From positions 1-18,691 of the forward strand of contig CALHRB010000219.1 of NCBI GenBank assembly GCA_938038165.1: a stretch of DNA of 18,691 nt. Direction: 5' to 3'. The translations under genes were made by a program, and so were the position numbers. Shown in pieces: positions 6,945 to 13,448 of the stretch. Origin of the DNA: Candidatus Kapaibacterium sp. (GTDB lineage Bacteria > Bacteroidota > Ignavibacteria > Kapaibacteriales > UBA2268). The notes beneath the pieces are model-generated. The model had not been told where the DNA came from and searched no databases. It saw only the letters and a program-made list of their open reading frames with translations. How positions within the stretch are numbered: the first letter of the stretch is position 1; every line of letters starts with the position of its first letter.

Positions 6945-8030
6945 ATGTCTTCTCATATCTTAAAAATTAAAAAGTTAATTAAAGAAACCGATAAAGCTAT
7001 TTCTATCAGCTTTGATATACCAATAGAATTAAAATCTGTTTTTAATTATAAACCAGGTCAATTTCTTACTCTAAAACCTGAAATAAATGGAAAAACTTAC
7101 AAAAGAGCTTATTCCATATCAAGCTCACCAAATGTTGACGAAGATTTAACCATAACTATCAAAGCTATTGATGGTGGATTTGTCTCAAATCACTTAGTAA
7201 ATAATTTGCACCCGGATGACTTTATGCAGGTGCAGTCTCCCGCTGGTAAATTTACTTTTGATTTCAAACCAGAAAATCAAAATCAATATGTTTTTTTTGC
7301 CGGAGGTAGTGGTATTACTCCAGTTATGTCATTAATAAAATCAGCCTTAACACTTGAACCAAAATCAAGAATTTCACTTTTTTATTCTAATCGGGACGAA
7401 AATTCTATTATTTTCAAGCAACAAATTGAATACTTGGAAAAAAAATATTATGATAGATTCAAAATTGTTCATATTTTAAGCAGGGCTTCTGATGACTGGA
7501 TTGGATTTAGAGGTAGAATTGACAAAAACAGAGCATTGGCTTTAATTAATGATTTTATTCAGAACCCAAAATCAAACACAACTCATTATTTTCTCTGTGG
7601 TCATCAGGGAATGATGAATGAAATAATGGAGTGTTTTGATATTTTAAAGATTAGTAAAAATAACATACATAAAGAATCTTTTAACAAGCTAAACGTCAAT
7701 GGTTTTGATAGTAATAACTATATAAATGTGAGTCCAAATAACAAACAGATAGTTAGAAAAAAGATAAAAATCAAAATTTATAGTGAAACATTTGATTTAT
7801 TCGTTGAACCAGATGAAACTATCCTTACAGCGGCTCTAAGGGAAAACCTTGATCCCCCTTTTAGCTGTCAGATAGGGGCTTGTGCATCTTGCCGGGCAAA
7901 ATTGGTTTCAGGCAAAGTTATTATGGACGAAAGAGATGCTTTAACAGAGGATGAAATTGAACAAGGTTATATTTTAACTTGTCAATCTCATCCTGTCACT
8001 GATGATGTTGTTGTAGATTATGACGATTAA
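6945..8030 (+). CDS. PaaE-like ferredoxin reductase: FAD + NAD(P)H + plant-type [2Fe-2S] domains
   Basis: This 361-residue oxidoreductase passes electrons from NAD(P)H through FAD to a C-terminal [2Fe-2S] ferredoxin domain. The FAD-binding motif RAYSISSSP is at 54-62, the nucleotide-binding AGGSGITPVMSL at 119-130, FLCGHQGMM at 216-224, and the ferredoxin cysteines C308, C313, C316 and C346 have plant-type spacing (C-x4-C-x2-C, then x29-C). The order is that of PaaE, the reductase of phenylacetyl-CoA epoxidase, and of other class IA-like reductases. It follows the SufT-like gene and precedes the A-type carrier, so it sits inside the SUF operon without any catabolic neighbour; an electron donor role for cluster assembly is an inference. 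An ATG at 6927 would add six residues; I prefer 6945 because MSSHILKIKKLI is the usual family start, although GGAG at 6929-6932 is rather far away. Confidence 0.88.
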   Translation: MSSHILKIKKLIKETDKAISISFDIPIELKSVFNYKPGQFLTLKPEINGKTYKRAYSISSSPNVDEDLTITIKAIDGGFVSNHLVNNLHPDDFMQVQSPAGKFTFDFKPENQNQYVFFAGGSGITPVMSLIKSALTLEPKSRISLFYSNRDENSIIFKQQIEYLEKKYYDRFKIVHILSRASDDWIGFRGRIDKNRALALINDFIQNPKSNTTHYFLCGHQGMMNEIMECFDILKISKNNIHKESFNKLNVNGFDSNNYINVSPNNKQIVRKKIKIKIYSETFDLFVEPDETILTAALRENLDPPFSCQIGACASCRAKLVSGKVIMDERDALTEDEIEQGYILTCQSHPVTDDVVVDYDD

Positions 8031-8061
8031 TTTTTTTTGTTTAATTATTTTAAGGATTTAA

Positions 8062-8454
8062 ATGTCAGATATTTTAGAAACAATAGATATTGATTTCGTA
8101 AGAATTCCTACTGAAATTGAAGGCTCAACTTCAGAAGACGATATAATTATAACTCATAAAGCCATTGAAGTTATAAATACAATCAGGGCTCAAAATAATA
8201 TTCCTGAGAATTTCTATCTTAGAATTGCTACCCGTGGAGGTGGTTGCTCGGGAATGTCTTATAATTTAGGATTTGATTCTGAACTTGACGAAATGGACAG
8301 AACCTACAATGCAGGAAATCTTAAATTAGTTATTGATGCCAAAAGCCTGTTCTATTTGATGGGCGTTACGCTCGATTACACTGAAGGACCACATGGCAGT
8401 GGATTTATCTTTAACAATCCCAATAATATGCCAACTTGTGGTTGCAATGGCTAA
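8062..8454 (+). CDS. A-type Fe-S carrier (HesB/IscA/SufA family)
   Basis: The 130-residue protein is an A-type carrier that accepts clusters from SufBCD and hands them to target proteins. The three family cysteines are present: C62 in RGGGCSGMSY at 58-67 and C126/C128 in the C-terminal PTCGCNG. IDAKSLFYLMGVTLDY at 91-106 and GSGFIFNNPN at 112-121 match the family core. The N-terminus is about 25 residues longer and acidic compared with E. coli SufA/IscA. AAGGA at 8052-8056 precedes the ATG by 5 nt. It is 31 nt after the reductase gene, in the same orientation. sufA, iscA and erpA cannot be told apart from sequence alone, so the symbol is left blank; SUF context favours a SufA role. Confidence 0.93.
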   Translation: MSDILETIDIDFVRIPTEIEGSTSEDDIIITHKAIEVINTIRAQNNIPENFYLRIATRGGGCSGMSYNLGFDSELDEMDRTYNAGNLKLVIDAKSLFYLMGVTLDYTEGPHGSGFIFNNPNNMPTCGCNG

Positions 8455-8491
8455 TTCCAAATTTTTGAAATTAAATAACTTTTTTCACAAT

Positions 8492-8498
8492 AGGAGGG
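8492..8498 (+). promoter_or_regulatory. Strong ribosome binding site of the superoxide dismutase gene
   Basis: AGGAGGG, 6 nt before the ATG at 8505, is the best Shine-Dalgarno match in the window. It suggests a highly translated product. Confidence 0.8.
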
Positions 8499-8504
8499 TT
8501 TAAT

Positions 8505-9080
8505 ATGAAATTTGAACTTCCAGAGCTTCCTTTTCCAAAGGATTCACTAAAACCACATATATCCGAAGAAACATTCGATTATCACCACGGCAAGCATCAT
8601 GCCGCTTATGTCAATAATTTAAACAATCTTATTCCCGGAACGGAATTTGAAAACATGGGTTTGGAAGAAATTATAAAAAAATCACAAGGCGGAATCTTCA
8701 ATAATGCTGCTCAAGTGTGGAATCACACTTTTTTCTGGCATTGTCTATCTCCTAACAGCGGCGGTACACCATCCGGCAAGGTGATGGAAGAATTAACAAA
8801 AAACTTTGGTTCATTTGATAAATTTAAAGATGATTTTTCAAAAGCAGCTGCAACTCTTTTTGGCTCTGGTTGGGCCTGGCTTGTCAAAAATACCGATGGC
8901 AGTCTTGAAATTGTTCAAACAAGCAACGCTGGAACTCCTTTGACAACTGAAAAGAAACCAATCTTAACTTTGGATGTTTGGGAACACGCTTATTACATTG
9001 ATTATAGAAATGCCAGACCAAAATTCATTGAAATGTTCTGGGAAATAGTCAATTGGGATCATGTACTGAAAAATCTATAA
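8505..9080 (+). CDS. sodB: Iron superoxide dismutase
   Basis: The enzyme converts superoxide to oxygen and hydrogen peroxide in the cytoplasm. The 191-residue protein closely follows E. coli SodB, with metal ligands H27, H74, D157 and H161 (KPHISEETFDYHHGKHH, NHTFFWHC, LDVWEHAYYIDYR). Q70 in NNAAQVWNHTF occupies the position of E. coli Q69, a marker of the iron rather than the manganese form, and the SNAGTPLTT block at 140-148 is also typical of iron enzymes. Metal choice is still an inference from sequence. It is 50 nt downstream of the A-type carrier with a strong ribosome binding site, is last in the plus-strand run, and is followed by a terminator. Linking an iron superoxide dismutase to SUF fits protection of iron-sulfur clusters from superoxide. 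Confidence 0.96.
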   Translation: MKFELPELPFPKDSLKPHISEETFDYHHGKHHAAYVNNLNNLIPGTEFENMGLEEIIKKSQGGIFNNAAQVWNHTFFWHCLSPNSGGTPSGKVMEELTKNFGSFDKFKDDFSKAAATLFGSGWAWLVKNTDGSLEIVQTSNAGTPLTTEKKPILTLDVWEHAYYIDYRNARPKFIEMFWEIVNWDHVLKNL

Positions 9081-9102
9081 TTACATTCACATGGTTTCAA
9101 AG

Positions 9103-9181
9103 TTAAAACGATAATTAAATCTGAACACTTCTAAACGCAGTGAAGAATCGCTCTGAATTAAAACGAATAATTAAATTCAGT
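9103..9181. repeat. Imperfect direct repeat in the sodB 3' region
   Basis: Two copies of about 20 nt, TTAAAACGATAATTAAAT at 9103-9120 and TTAAAACGAATAATTAAAT at 9158-9176, differ by one inserted A. The second copy forms most of the inner hairpin arm and loop of the terminator. They look like a local duplication; no function is visible. Confidence 0.55.
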
Positions 9182-9200
9182 TTCTTCACTGTTTTTTTTT
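9138..9200 (+). terminator. Nested-hairpin terminator after sodB
   Basis: CAGTGAAGAA (9138-9147) pairs perfectly with 9182-9191, and inside it CTGAATT (9153-9159) pairs with AATTCAG (9174-9180). Nine T residues follow at 9192-9200. This is a rho-independent terminator for plus-strand transcription of the SUF-sod run. The outer stem and T run overlap the last codons of the convergent methyltransferase gene. No T run follows on the minus strand, so it is not symmetrical. Confidence 0.75.
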
Positions 9201-9890
9201 GGCTACAAATAATTTCCTTTTCACTTTCTTATTGATCTTCAATAAAAAGTTCTGAATATTCACAAAAAAAAGATTTAAAATGTCGTTAAAATCAATCCTG
9301 ATTTTACCTTTTTTCACAAAAACAGAATCGCTTTTTGTCTTATACCAGATATAATAATCATTAGCTTCCATCCAATGTTTTATTTCATTATAAAATGGAT
9401 TTTTATATAAACCACCGTGTGTTTCAATTGAAATGACTGTAGGTCTGCTTTTCATATATTTCAGTACATACCATTCACAGCCTTCTATATCTATTGAAAT
9501 CAAATCAATATCGCCGTCATCAATTTTATCAAAAGTGACTGATTTTACCTTGATTTTATTTAACTGATTTAATTTAATATTATCATTAATTTTAGCAGGT
9601 GAAGTGTCTAAATTTGCTACAAATGAGGAAGCACCGCTTCTAACAAGTTCGATATTTCCTTCATAGTCAAATATAGCACACTCATATAAAGTGTAATTTT
9701 TATTGTTTTTAAAATGATTTAATATCAAATTAGCAACATCGGGATCAGCTTCAACAAGGATAGACGGAGTACCATTCAAAACATACTCATTGATTAATGA
9801 TGTTTCAGGATGAAAAACACCAACCTCTGCAACTTTATTTGGGAAGAAACCTTTCTTGTTCAGCCGATGATACAACGAAATTTCTTTCAT
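9186..9890 (-). CDS. FkbM-family SAM-dependent methyltransferase
   Basis: The 234-residue product has the FkbM methyltransferase fold. The SAM-binding loop is VAEVGVFHPET at 20-30 (glycine motif I), an acidic post-I motif VEADP at 46-50 follows, and DLISIDIEGCEWYVLKYM at 129-146 is the FkbM signature. The basic C-terminus (KKVKRKLFVAKKKQ) is unusual-looking but short. Members O-methylate sugars in surface polysaccharides, glycolipids or secondary metabolites; the acceptor here is unknown. The ATG at 9890 is chosen over an in-frame TTG at 9896. It lies 12 nt downstream of the biotin carrier gene in the same orientation, so it may be cotranscribed, yet there is no obvious metabolic link. Its 3' end overlaps the terminator of the convergent sodB transcript. 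Confidence 0.85.
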   Translation of the reverse strand: MKEISLYHRLNKKGFFPNKVAEVGVFHPETSLINEYVLNGTPSILVEADPDVANLILNHFKNNKNYTLYECAIFDYEGNIELVRSGASSFVANLDTSPAKINDNIKLNQLNKIKVKSVTFDKIDDGDIDLISIDIEGCEWYVLKYMKSRPTVISIETHGGLYKNPFYNEIKHWMEANDYYIWYKTKSDSVFVKKGKIRIDFNDILNLFFVNIQNFLLKINKKVKRKLFVAKKKQ

Positions 9891-9902
9891 TAACAAAACA
9901 AG

Positions 9903-10223
9903 CTAAATTTCTAATTCAATAAGAATTTGATTCTTGGCAACAACCTCATCAATGTTAACCTTAATGTTTTTAACTTTTGCATTGATGGGTGCAACAATAT
10001 CATTTTTCATTTTCATAGCCTCGAGAACAAGAAGTTTGTCCCCCCTAAAGACATTTTGCCCCTCAGATACATAAATTTTTCTGACGGTTCCGGGTATAAA
10101 AGCACTTACAATAGAATTATCTTTTGGTTGATAATGCTTTTTAATCGAATATTTTTTATTTATTCTTGTTTTATAGACAGTATCCTCAATTATCAGTTCA
10201 TTAAAATTATTTAAATCATCCAT
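9903..10223 (-). CDS. Biotin carboxyl carrier protein (biotinyl-lipoyl domain)
   Basis: This 106-residue protein is a small biotinyl domain. The biotinylated lysine is K71 in VLEAMKMKND at 67-74, flanked by the usual AFIPGTVRKIYVSEGQNV at 41-58 and the paired hairpin DIVAPINAKVKNIKVNIDEVV at 75-95. The first 35 residues are a charged variable tail without the Ala/Pro-rich linker of many carriers. It carries carboxyl groups between a biotin carboxylase or decarboxylase and the carboxyltransferase encoded just upstream (17-nt gap). A Shine-Dalgarno sequence GAGG at 10232-10229 precedes the ATG. Alternatives are the gamma subunit of methylmalonyl-CoA or oxaloacetate decarboxylase or the carrier of propionyl-CoA carboxylase; sequence alone does not decide. 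Confidence 0.92.
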   Translation of the reverse strand: MDDLNNFNELIIEDTVYKTRINKKYSIKKHYQPKDNSIVSAFIPGTVRKIYVSEGQNVFRGDKLLVLEAMKMKNDIVAPINAKVKNIKVNIDEVVAKNQILIELEI

Positions 10224-10240
10224 ATTTACCTCGAAAAATC

Positions 10241-11785
10241 TTAAAATGGAGGGATCCCGTGCTTTTTATATGGCATATCCTCTTTTTTGTTTTTTGCAAT
10301 AAGTAAAGAATGTAATACAAATTCCCTTGTTTCAAGTGGATTAATCACAGCATCAATGTAACCATTTGCAGCAGCTCTGTATGGATTGGCAAATTTTTGT
10401 TTATATTCTTCTACTTTTTGTTTTCTTACTTCGTCAGGATTTTGAGCTTCAGCTATTTCCTGTCGGAAAATAATATTAGCTGCTCCTTCGGGTCCCATAA
10501 CGGCTATTTCGGCAGTAGGCCAAGCAAATACAAAATCAGAGCCAAGATGTCTTGAACACATAGCAATATATCCACCACCATAGGCTTTTCTTAGTATAAC
10601 AGTGATTTTGGGAACCGTTGCTTCACTATAAGCATATAACACTTTCGCACCATGGCGGATAACTCCAGAGTGTTCTTGATCAATGCCAGGCAAATATCCG
10701 GGAATATCAACCAGTGTTAAAAGAGGAATATTAAATGCATCACAAAATCTTATAAATCTAGCCGCTTTATCAGATGAATCAACGTCAAGTACACCAGCAA
10801 GAACATTCGGCTGATTGCCGATAATTCCAACTGTTTCACCGTTAAACCTGCAAAAGCCCACAACAATATTAGCCGCAAAATACTGATGAACTTCAAAAAA
10901 GTCAGAGTCGTCGCAAATAGCTCTGATTATATCTCTAATGTCATATGGTTCAGTTGATTCAGAAGGAATGATTTTGTTAATATCAAAATTTGATCTTGGA
11001 GGTTTTGCTGGAAAAACATCTGCTTTTTTTCGATTATTCCAGGGGATAAAAGTAACAAGTTTTTTTATTTGTTCGAAACATTCCTGCTCTGATTCAGCAA
11101 AGAAATGAGCATTCCCGGAAATTTCGGATTGTATTCTTGCCCCACCAAGTTCTTCCATTGAAATTTCCTCTCCGAGAACTGTTTTAATGACTTCCGGACC
11201 AGTAATGAACATTTTTGAAATCTTATCTACAACAAAAACGAAGTCTGTCAAAGCCGGGGAATAAACCGCTCCACCGGCACATGGACCTAAAATGACTGAT
11301 ATTTGAGGTATAACTCCCGAAGCCCTTGTGTTCCTGAAAAAAATCTCTCCATAACCAGCAAGCGAATTTACTCCTTCCTGGATCCTTGCACCCCCCGAAT
11401 CATTTATACCAATTAGCGGAATACCAAGCTTCAAAGCATGATCCATGATTTTTGTGATTTTTCTGGCATGAGCTATGCCTAGTGAACCGCCAGCAACGGT
11501 AAAATCCTGTGCATAAATACAAACAGGGAAGCCGAAAATTGTGCCAGTTCCAGTTATTACACCATCACCGGGAAGATACTTTTTATCCATTCCAAAATCT
11601 TCTGCTTTATGCTCAACAAACATATCGTATTCATAGAAAGAATTTGGATCTAAGATTGATTGAATTCTCTGTCTGGCTGTCATTTTGCCCATATCTATCT
11701 GCTTTTTTACGGCTTTTTCGCCACCTCCAGCCTCTATCTTTTCTTTTCTCTTAAATAGATCTGCTATACTTTGAAATATTGACAT
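10241..11785 (-). CDS. Acyl-CoA carboxylase beta subunit / methylmalonyl-CoA decarboxylase alpha subunit (carboxyltransferase)
   Basis: The 514-residue product is a full-length carboxyltransferase of the PccB/MmdA type that moves carboxyl between biotin and acyl-CoA. Oxyanion-forming motifs are visible: INDSGGARIQEG at 127-138, GPCAGGAVYSPA at 167-178, and AYGGGYIAM at 401-409. The N-terminal GKMTARQRIQSILDPNSF at 33-50 and C-terminal MPYKKHGIPPF at 504-514 are typical. D417 in HLGSDFVFAWPTAEIAVMG aligns, as far as I can judge, with the aspartate (Streptomyces PccB D422) linked to propionyl-CoA preference. Direction cannot be decided: the enzyme could carboxylate propionyl-CoA or decarboxylate methylmalonyl-CoA. 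The biotin carrier follows by 17 nt, but no biotin carboxylase, mutase/epimerase or sodium-pump subunit is adjacent. A promoter candidate lies about 40-45 nt upstream. Confidence 0.93.
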   Translation of the reverse strand: MSIFQSIADLFKRKEKIEAGGGEKAVKKQIDMGKMTARQRIQSILDPNSFYEYDMFVEHKAEDFGMDKKYLPGDGVITGTGTIFGFPVCIYAQDFTVAGGSLGIAHARKITKIMDHALKLGIPLIGINDSGGARIQEGVNSLAGYGEIFFRNTRASGVIPQISVILGPCAGGAVYSPALTDFVFVVDKISKMFITGPEVIKTVLGEEISMEELGGARIQSEISGNAHFFAESEQECFEQIKKLVTFIPWNNRKKADVFPAKPPRSNFDINKIIPSESTEPYDIRDIIRAICDDSDFFEVHQYFAANIVVGFCRFNGETVGIIGNQPNVLAGVLDVDSSDKAARFIRFCDAFNIPLLTLVDIPGYLPGIDQEHSGVIRHGAKVLYAYSEATVPKITVILRKAYGGGYIAMCSRHLGSDFVFAWPTAEIAVMGPEGAANIIFRQEIAEAQNPDEVRKQKVEEYKQKFANPYRAAANGYIDAVINPLETREFVLHSLLIAKNKKEDMPYKKHGIPPF

Positions 11786-11822
11786 AATTTTTTCTTATTA
11801 AAATATAGAAATATATTCAACT

Positions 11823-11830
11823 CAAAAATA
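11823..11830 (-). promoter_or_regulatory. Candidate -7 element for the carboxylase operon
   Basis: On the minus strand TATTTTTG (11830-11823) matches the Bacteroidota -7 consensus TAnnTTTG at every position. The -33 region at the expected distance is T-rich but lacks a clean TTG, so this is only half supported. The leader before the ATG at 11785 would be about 30 nt. Confidence 0.45.
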
Positions 11831-11919
11831 CAAATCAATTAATTATAAAAAAACTTATTTAAAGAATTGGTTAATTTTATTTATCGCTGATCAAGACATT
11901 ATTAAATATACTTCGATTA

Positions 11920-11949
11920 TTGTCAAATGCACTTTTTTTATTATTTTTG
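11920..11949 (+). promoter_or_regulatory. Bacteroidota-type promoter for the 11975-15936 operon
   Basis: TTG at 11920-11922, a 19-nt spacer and TATTTTTG at 11942-11949 match both promoter elements and their spacing (-33 TTG, -7 TAnnTTTG). It lies in the 189-nt divergent intergenic region, about 25 nt before the ATG at 11975. Transcription would begin near 11955, leaving a short leader of about 20 nt. This is the clearest promoter in the window. The rest of the intergenic region is AT-rich with no other structure I can support. Confidence 0.65.
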
Positions 11950-11974
11950 AACGGTTTAACAATTTTTTTTATCT

Positions 11975-12376
11975 ATGTTATATAATCAACCCGTTGTTCC
12001 TTTCAAATTGAAGGACATTTATCATGGTCTTGCCGAAAGCGAAGGGCTTATCAAAGTAGATAAAGATTCTCTTATATTTGAATTTCAAACTAAAGATAAT
12101 ATTATTGGTGTAATAAAATCTGATGTTAAAATTGTTAAAATACCTTTGAAGGATGTTAGTTCCATTGCAATAAAAAAAAATATTTTCTATTCCAAGCTTA
12201 TCATTACTTTTGCCAGCCTAACATCCACAAAAAACCTCCCCGGCGGTGCCCAAAGAGAATTAACATTAAGCATTGAGAAAAAAAATCGGGATGAATGTGT
12301 CTATTTTGTTTCGCAGGTTAATGTCCTGCTCGCTGAACTTAAATTGAGAGACATTGAAAAAAATCAATATGACTAA
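11975..12376 (+). CDS. Uncharacterised 133-residue protein (possible PH-like fold)
   Basis: I do not recognise this protein. It has no signal peptide, membrane segment or cysteine cluster (a single cysteine at about 108). The pattern is strand-rich: alternating hydrophobic segments at about 27-35, 40-60 and 63-80, a LPGGAQRELTLSI segment at about 89-101, and a final amphipathic helix at about 105-127. Seven strands capped by one C-terminal helix would be consistent with a pleckstrin-homology-like or GRAM-like domain, but this is a guess from pattern alone. It is the first gene after a strong promoter, and its stop overlaps the start of the family 9 glycosyltransferase in ATGACTAA (12369-12376), so the two are translationally coupled. 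A membrane-surface or envelope-linked role is possible on that basis only. Confidence 0.8.
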   Translation: MLYNQPVVPFKLKDIYHGLAESEGLIKVDKDSLIFEFQTKDNIIGVIKSDVKIVKIPLKDVSSIAIKKNIFYSKLIITFASLTSTKNLPGGAQRELTLSIEKKNRDECVYFVSQVNVLLAELKLRDIEKNQYD

Positions 12377-13448
12377 ATATTCTCTGTTAGATTTCAATAA
12401 TTTTGCAATAATCCAAACTGCTTTCTTAGGCGATGTAACGCTATCTCTCTACTTAGTTCAAGCATTAAGAAATTTACATAAAACTGCAAACATAACTTTT
12501 GTAACAACCCCTTTGGGAAGTTCCGTTTCATCGGTTTGTAAATCTATTGATAACATAATTACATATGACAAATATGGCTTACAAAAAGGGTTAAACGGCA
12601 TAAAAAGAGTCAGCAATTTATTAATCGAGAGAAAAATTGATTGTATAATCGCCCCCCATCGATCATTTAGAACAACATTATTAACTTTTCTTTCTAAACC
12701 TAAATTTTCGGTTGCTTTCAATCGAAATTCATTATCTTTTTTTTATTCCAAAAGAGTAAAGTATCATAAACATTATCACGAAATTGATAGAAATCTGTCA
12801 TTATTGAAAGCTTTCGAAGATACAAAAAAAAACTTTGTATTGAATATAAATATTGAATTGGAAATTCATCCGGCTGATAAAAATTATATAGAAAACAAAC
12901 TAAATTTGCTTGATATTCAGGATGATCACATTTTAATCGCTGTAGCACCTGGCTCTGTCTGGAAAACCAAAAGATGGCTCGAAGGTCATTTCATTGAGTT
13001 GATTAGTATGTTTAACTTTAATGGTTTTAAACCGGTTCTATTAGGCAGTAAAGAGGATTATGAAATATGTAAAAGAATTTCTGATAATACTGATGGAATT
13101 AATTTTGCAGGTGAATTGACAATTCCTCAGGTGATTTATTTATTATCAAAAACAAATCTGCTTGTAACAAATGACAGTGCTCCGACTCATTTTGCTGGAC
13201 TGGTGAATTGCCCTACTTTGACAATTTATGGACCAACTTCTCCAATCTTTGGTTTCTATCCAAGAGGTAAACATGATAAATCAATTCAAATTGATAATCT
13301 GAAATGTAAGCCTTGCTCGGTGCATGGAAGTGATGATTGTCCAATTAAAACTCACTCTTGTATGAGAGATTTAAAGCCTAATTTAGTCTTTGAAAATGCT
13401 ATTGATATCCTAAAAAATGCAGATTATTCAAAATCAAATGACAAATAA
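12369..13448 (+). CDS. Family 9 glycosyltransferase (heptosyltransferase-like)
   Basis: This 359-residue protein belongs to GT9 (RfaF/WaaC type), cytoplasmic GT-B enzymes that add heptose or related sugars to lipopolysaccharide core. The N-terminal IIQTAFLGDVTLSLYLVQAL at 14-33 is the acceptor-domain loop. APGSVWKTKRW at 193-203 begins the donor domain. TNDSAPTHFAG at 267-277 and YGPTSPIFGFYPRG at 287-300 are the sugar-nucleotide site, and CKPCSVHGSDDCPIKTHSCM at 313-332 is the cysteine block seen in many GT9 members. The ATG at 12369 overlaps the previous stop by 8 nt; a TTG at 12354 is in frame but less likely. The 3' end overlaps the start of the copper ATPase. The exact sugar is unknown. 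Confidence 0.9.
   Translation: MTKYSLLDFNNFAIIQTAFLGDVTLSLYLVQALRNLHKTANITFVTTPLGSSVSSVCKSIDNIITYDKYGLQKGLNGIKRVSNLLIERKIDCIIAPHRSFRTTLLTFLSKPKFSVAFNRNSLSFFYSKRVKYHKHYHEIDRNLSLLKAFEDTKKNFVLNINIELEIHPADKNYIENKLNLLDIQDDHILIAVAPGSVWKTKRWLEGHFIELISMFNFNGFKPVLLGSKEDYEICKRISDNTDGINFAGELTIPQVIYLLSKTNLLVTNDSAPTHFAGLVNCPTLTIYGPTSPIFGFYPRGKHDKSIQIDNLKCKPCSVHGSDDCPIKTHSCMRDLKPNLVFENAIDILKNADYSKSNDK

Noticed and set aside
6945..8030. Reading the reductase as evidence for a phenylacetate degradation cluster
   Set aside because: None of the epoxidase subunits (paaABC), the CoA ligase or ring-opening genes is present; all other neighbours are SUF genes.
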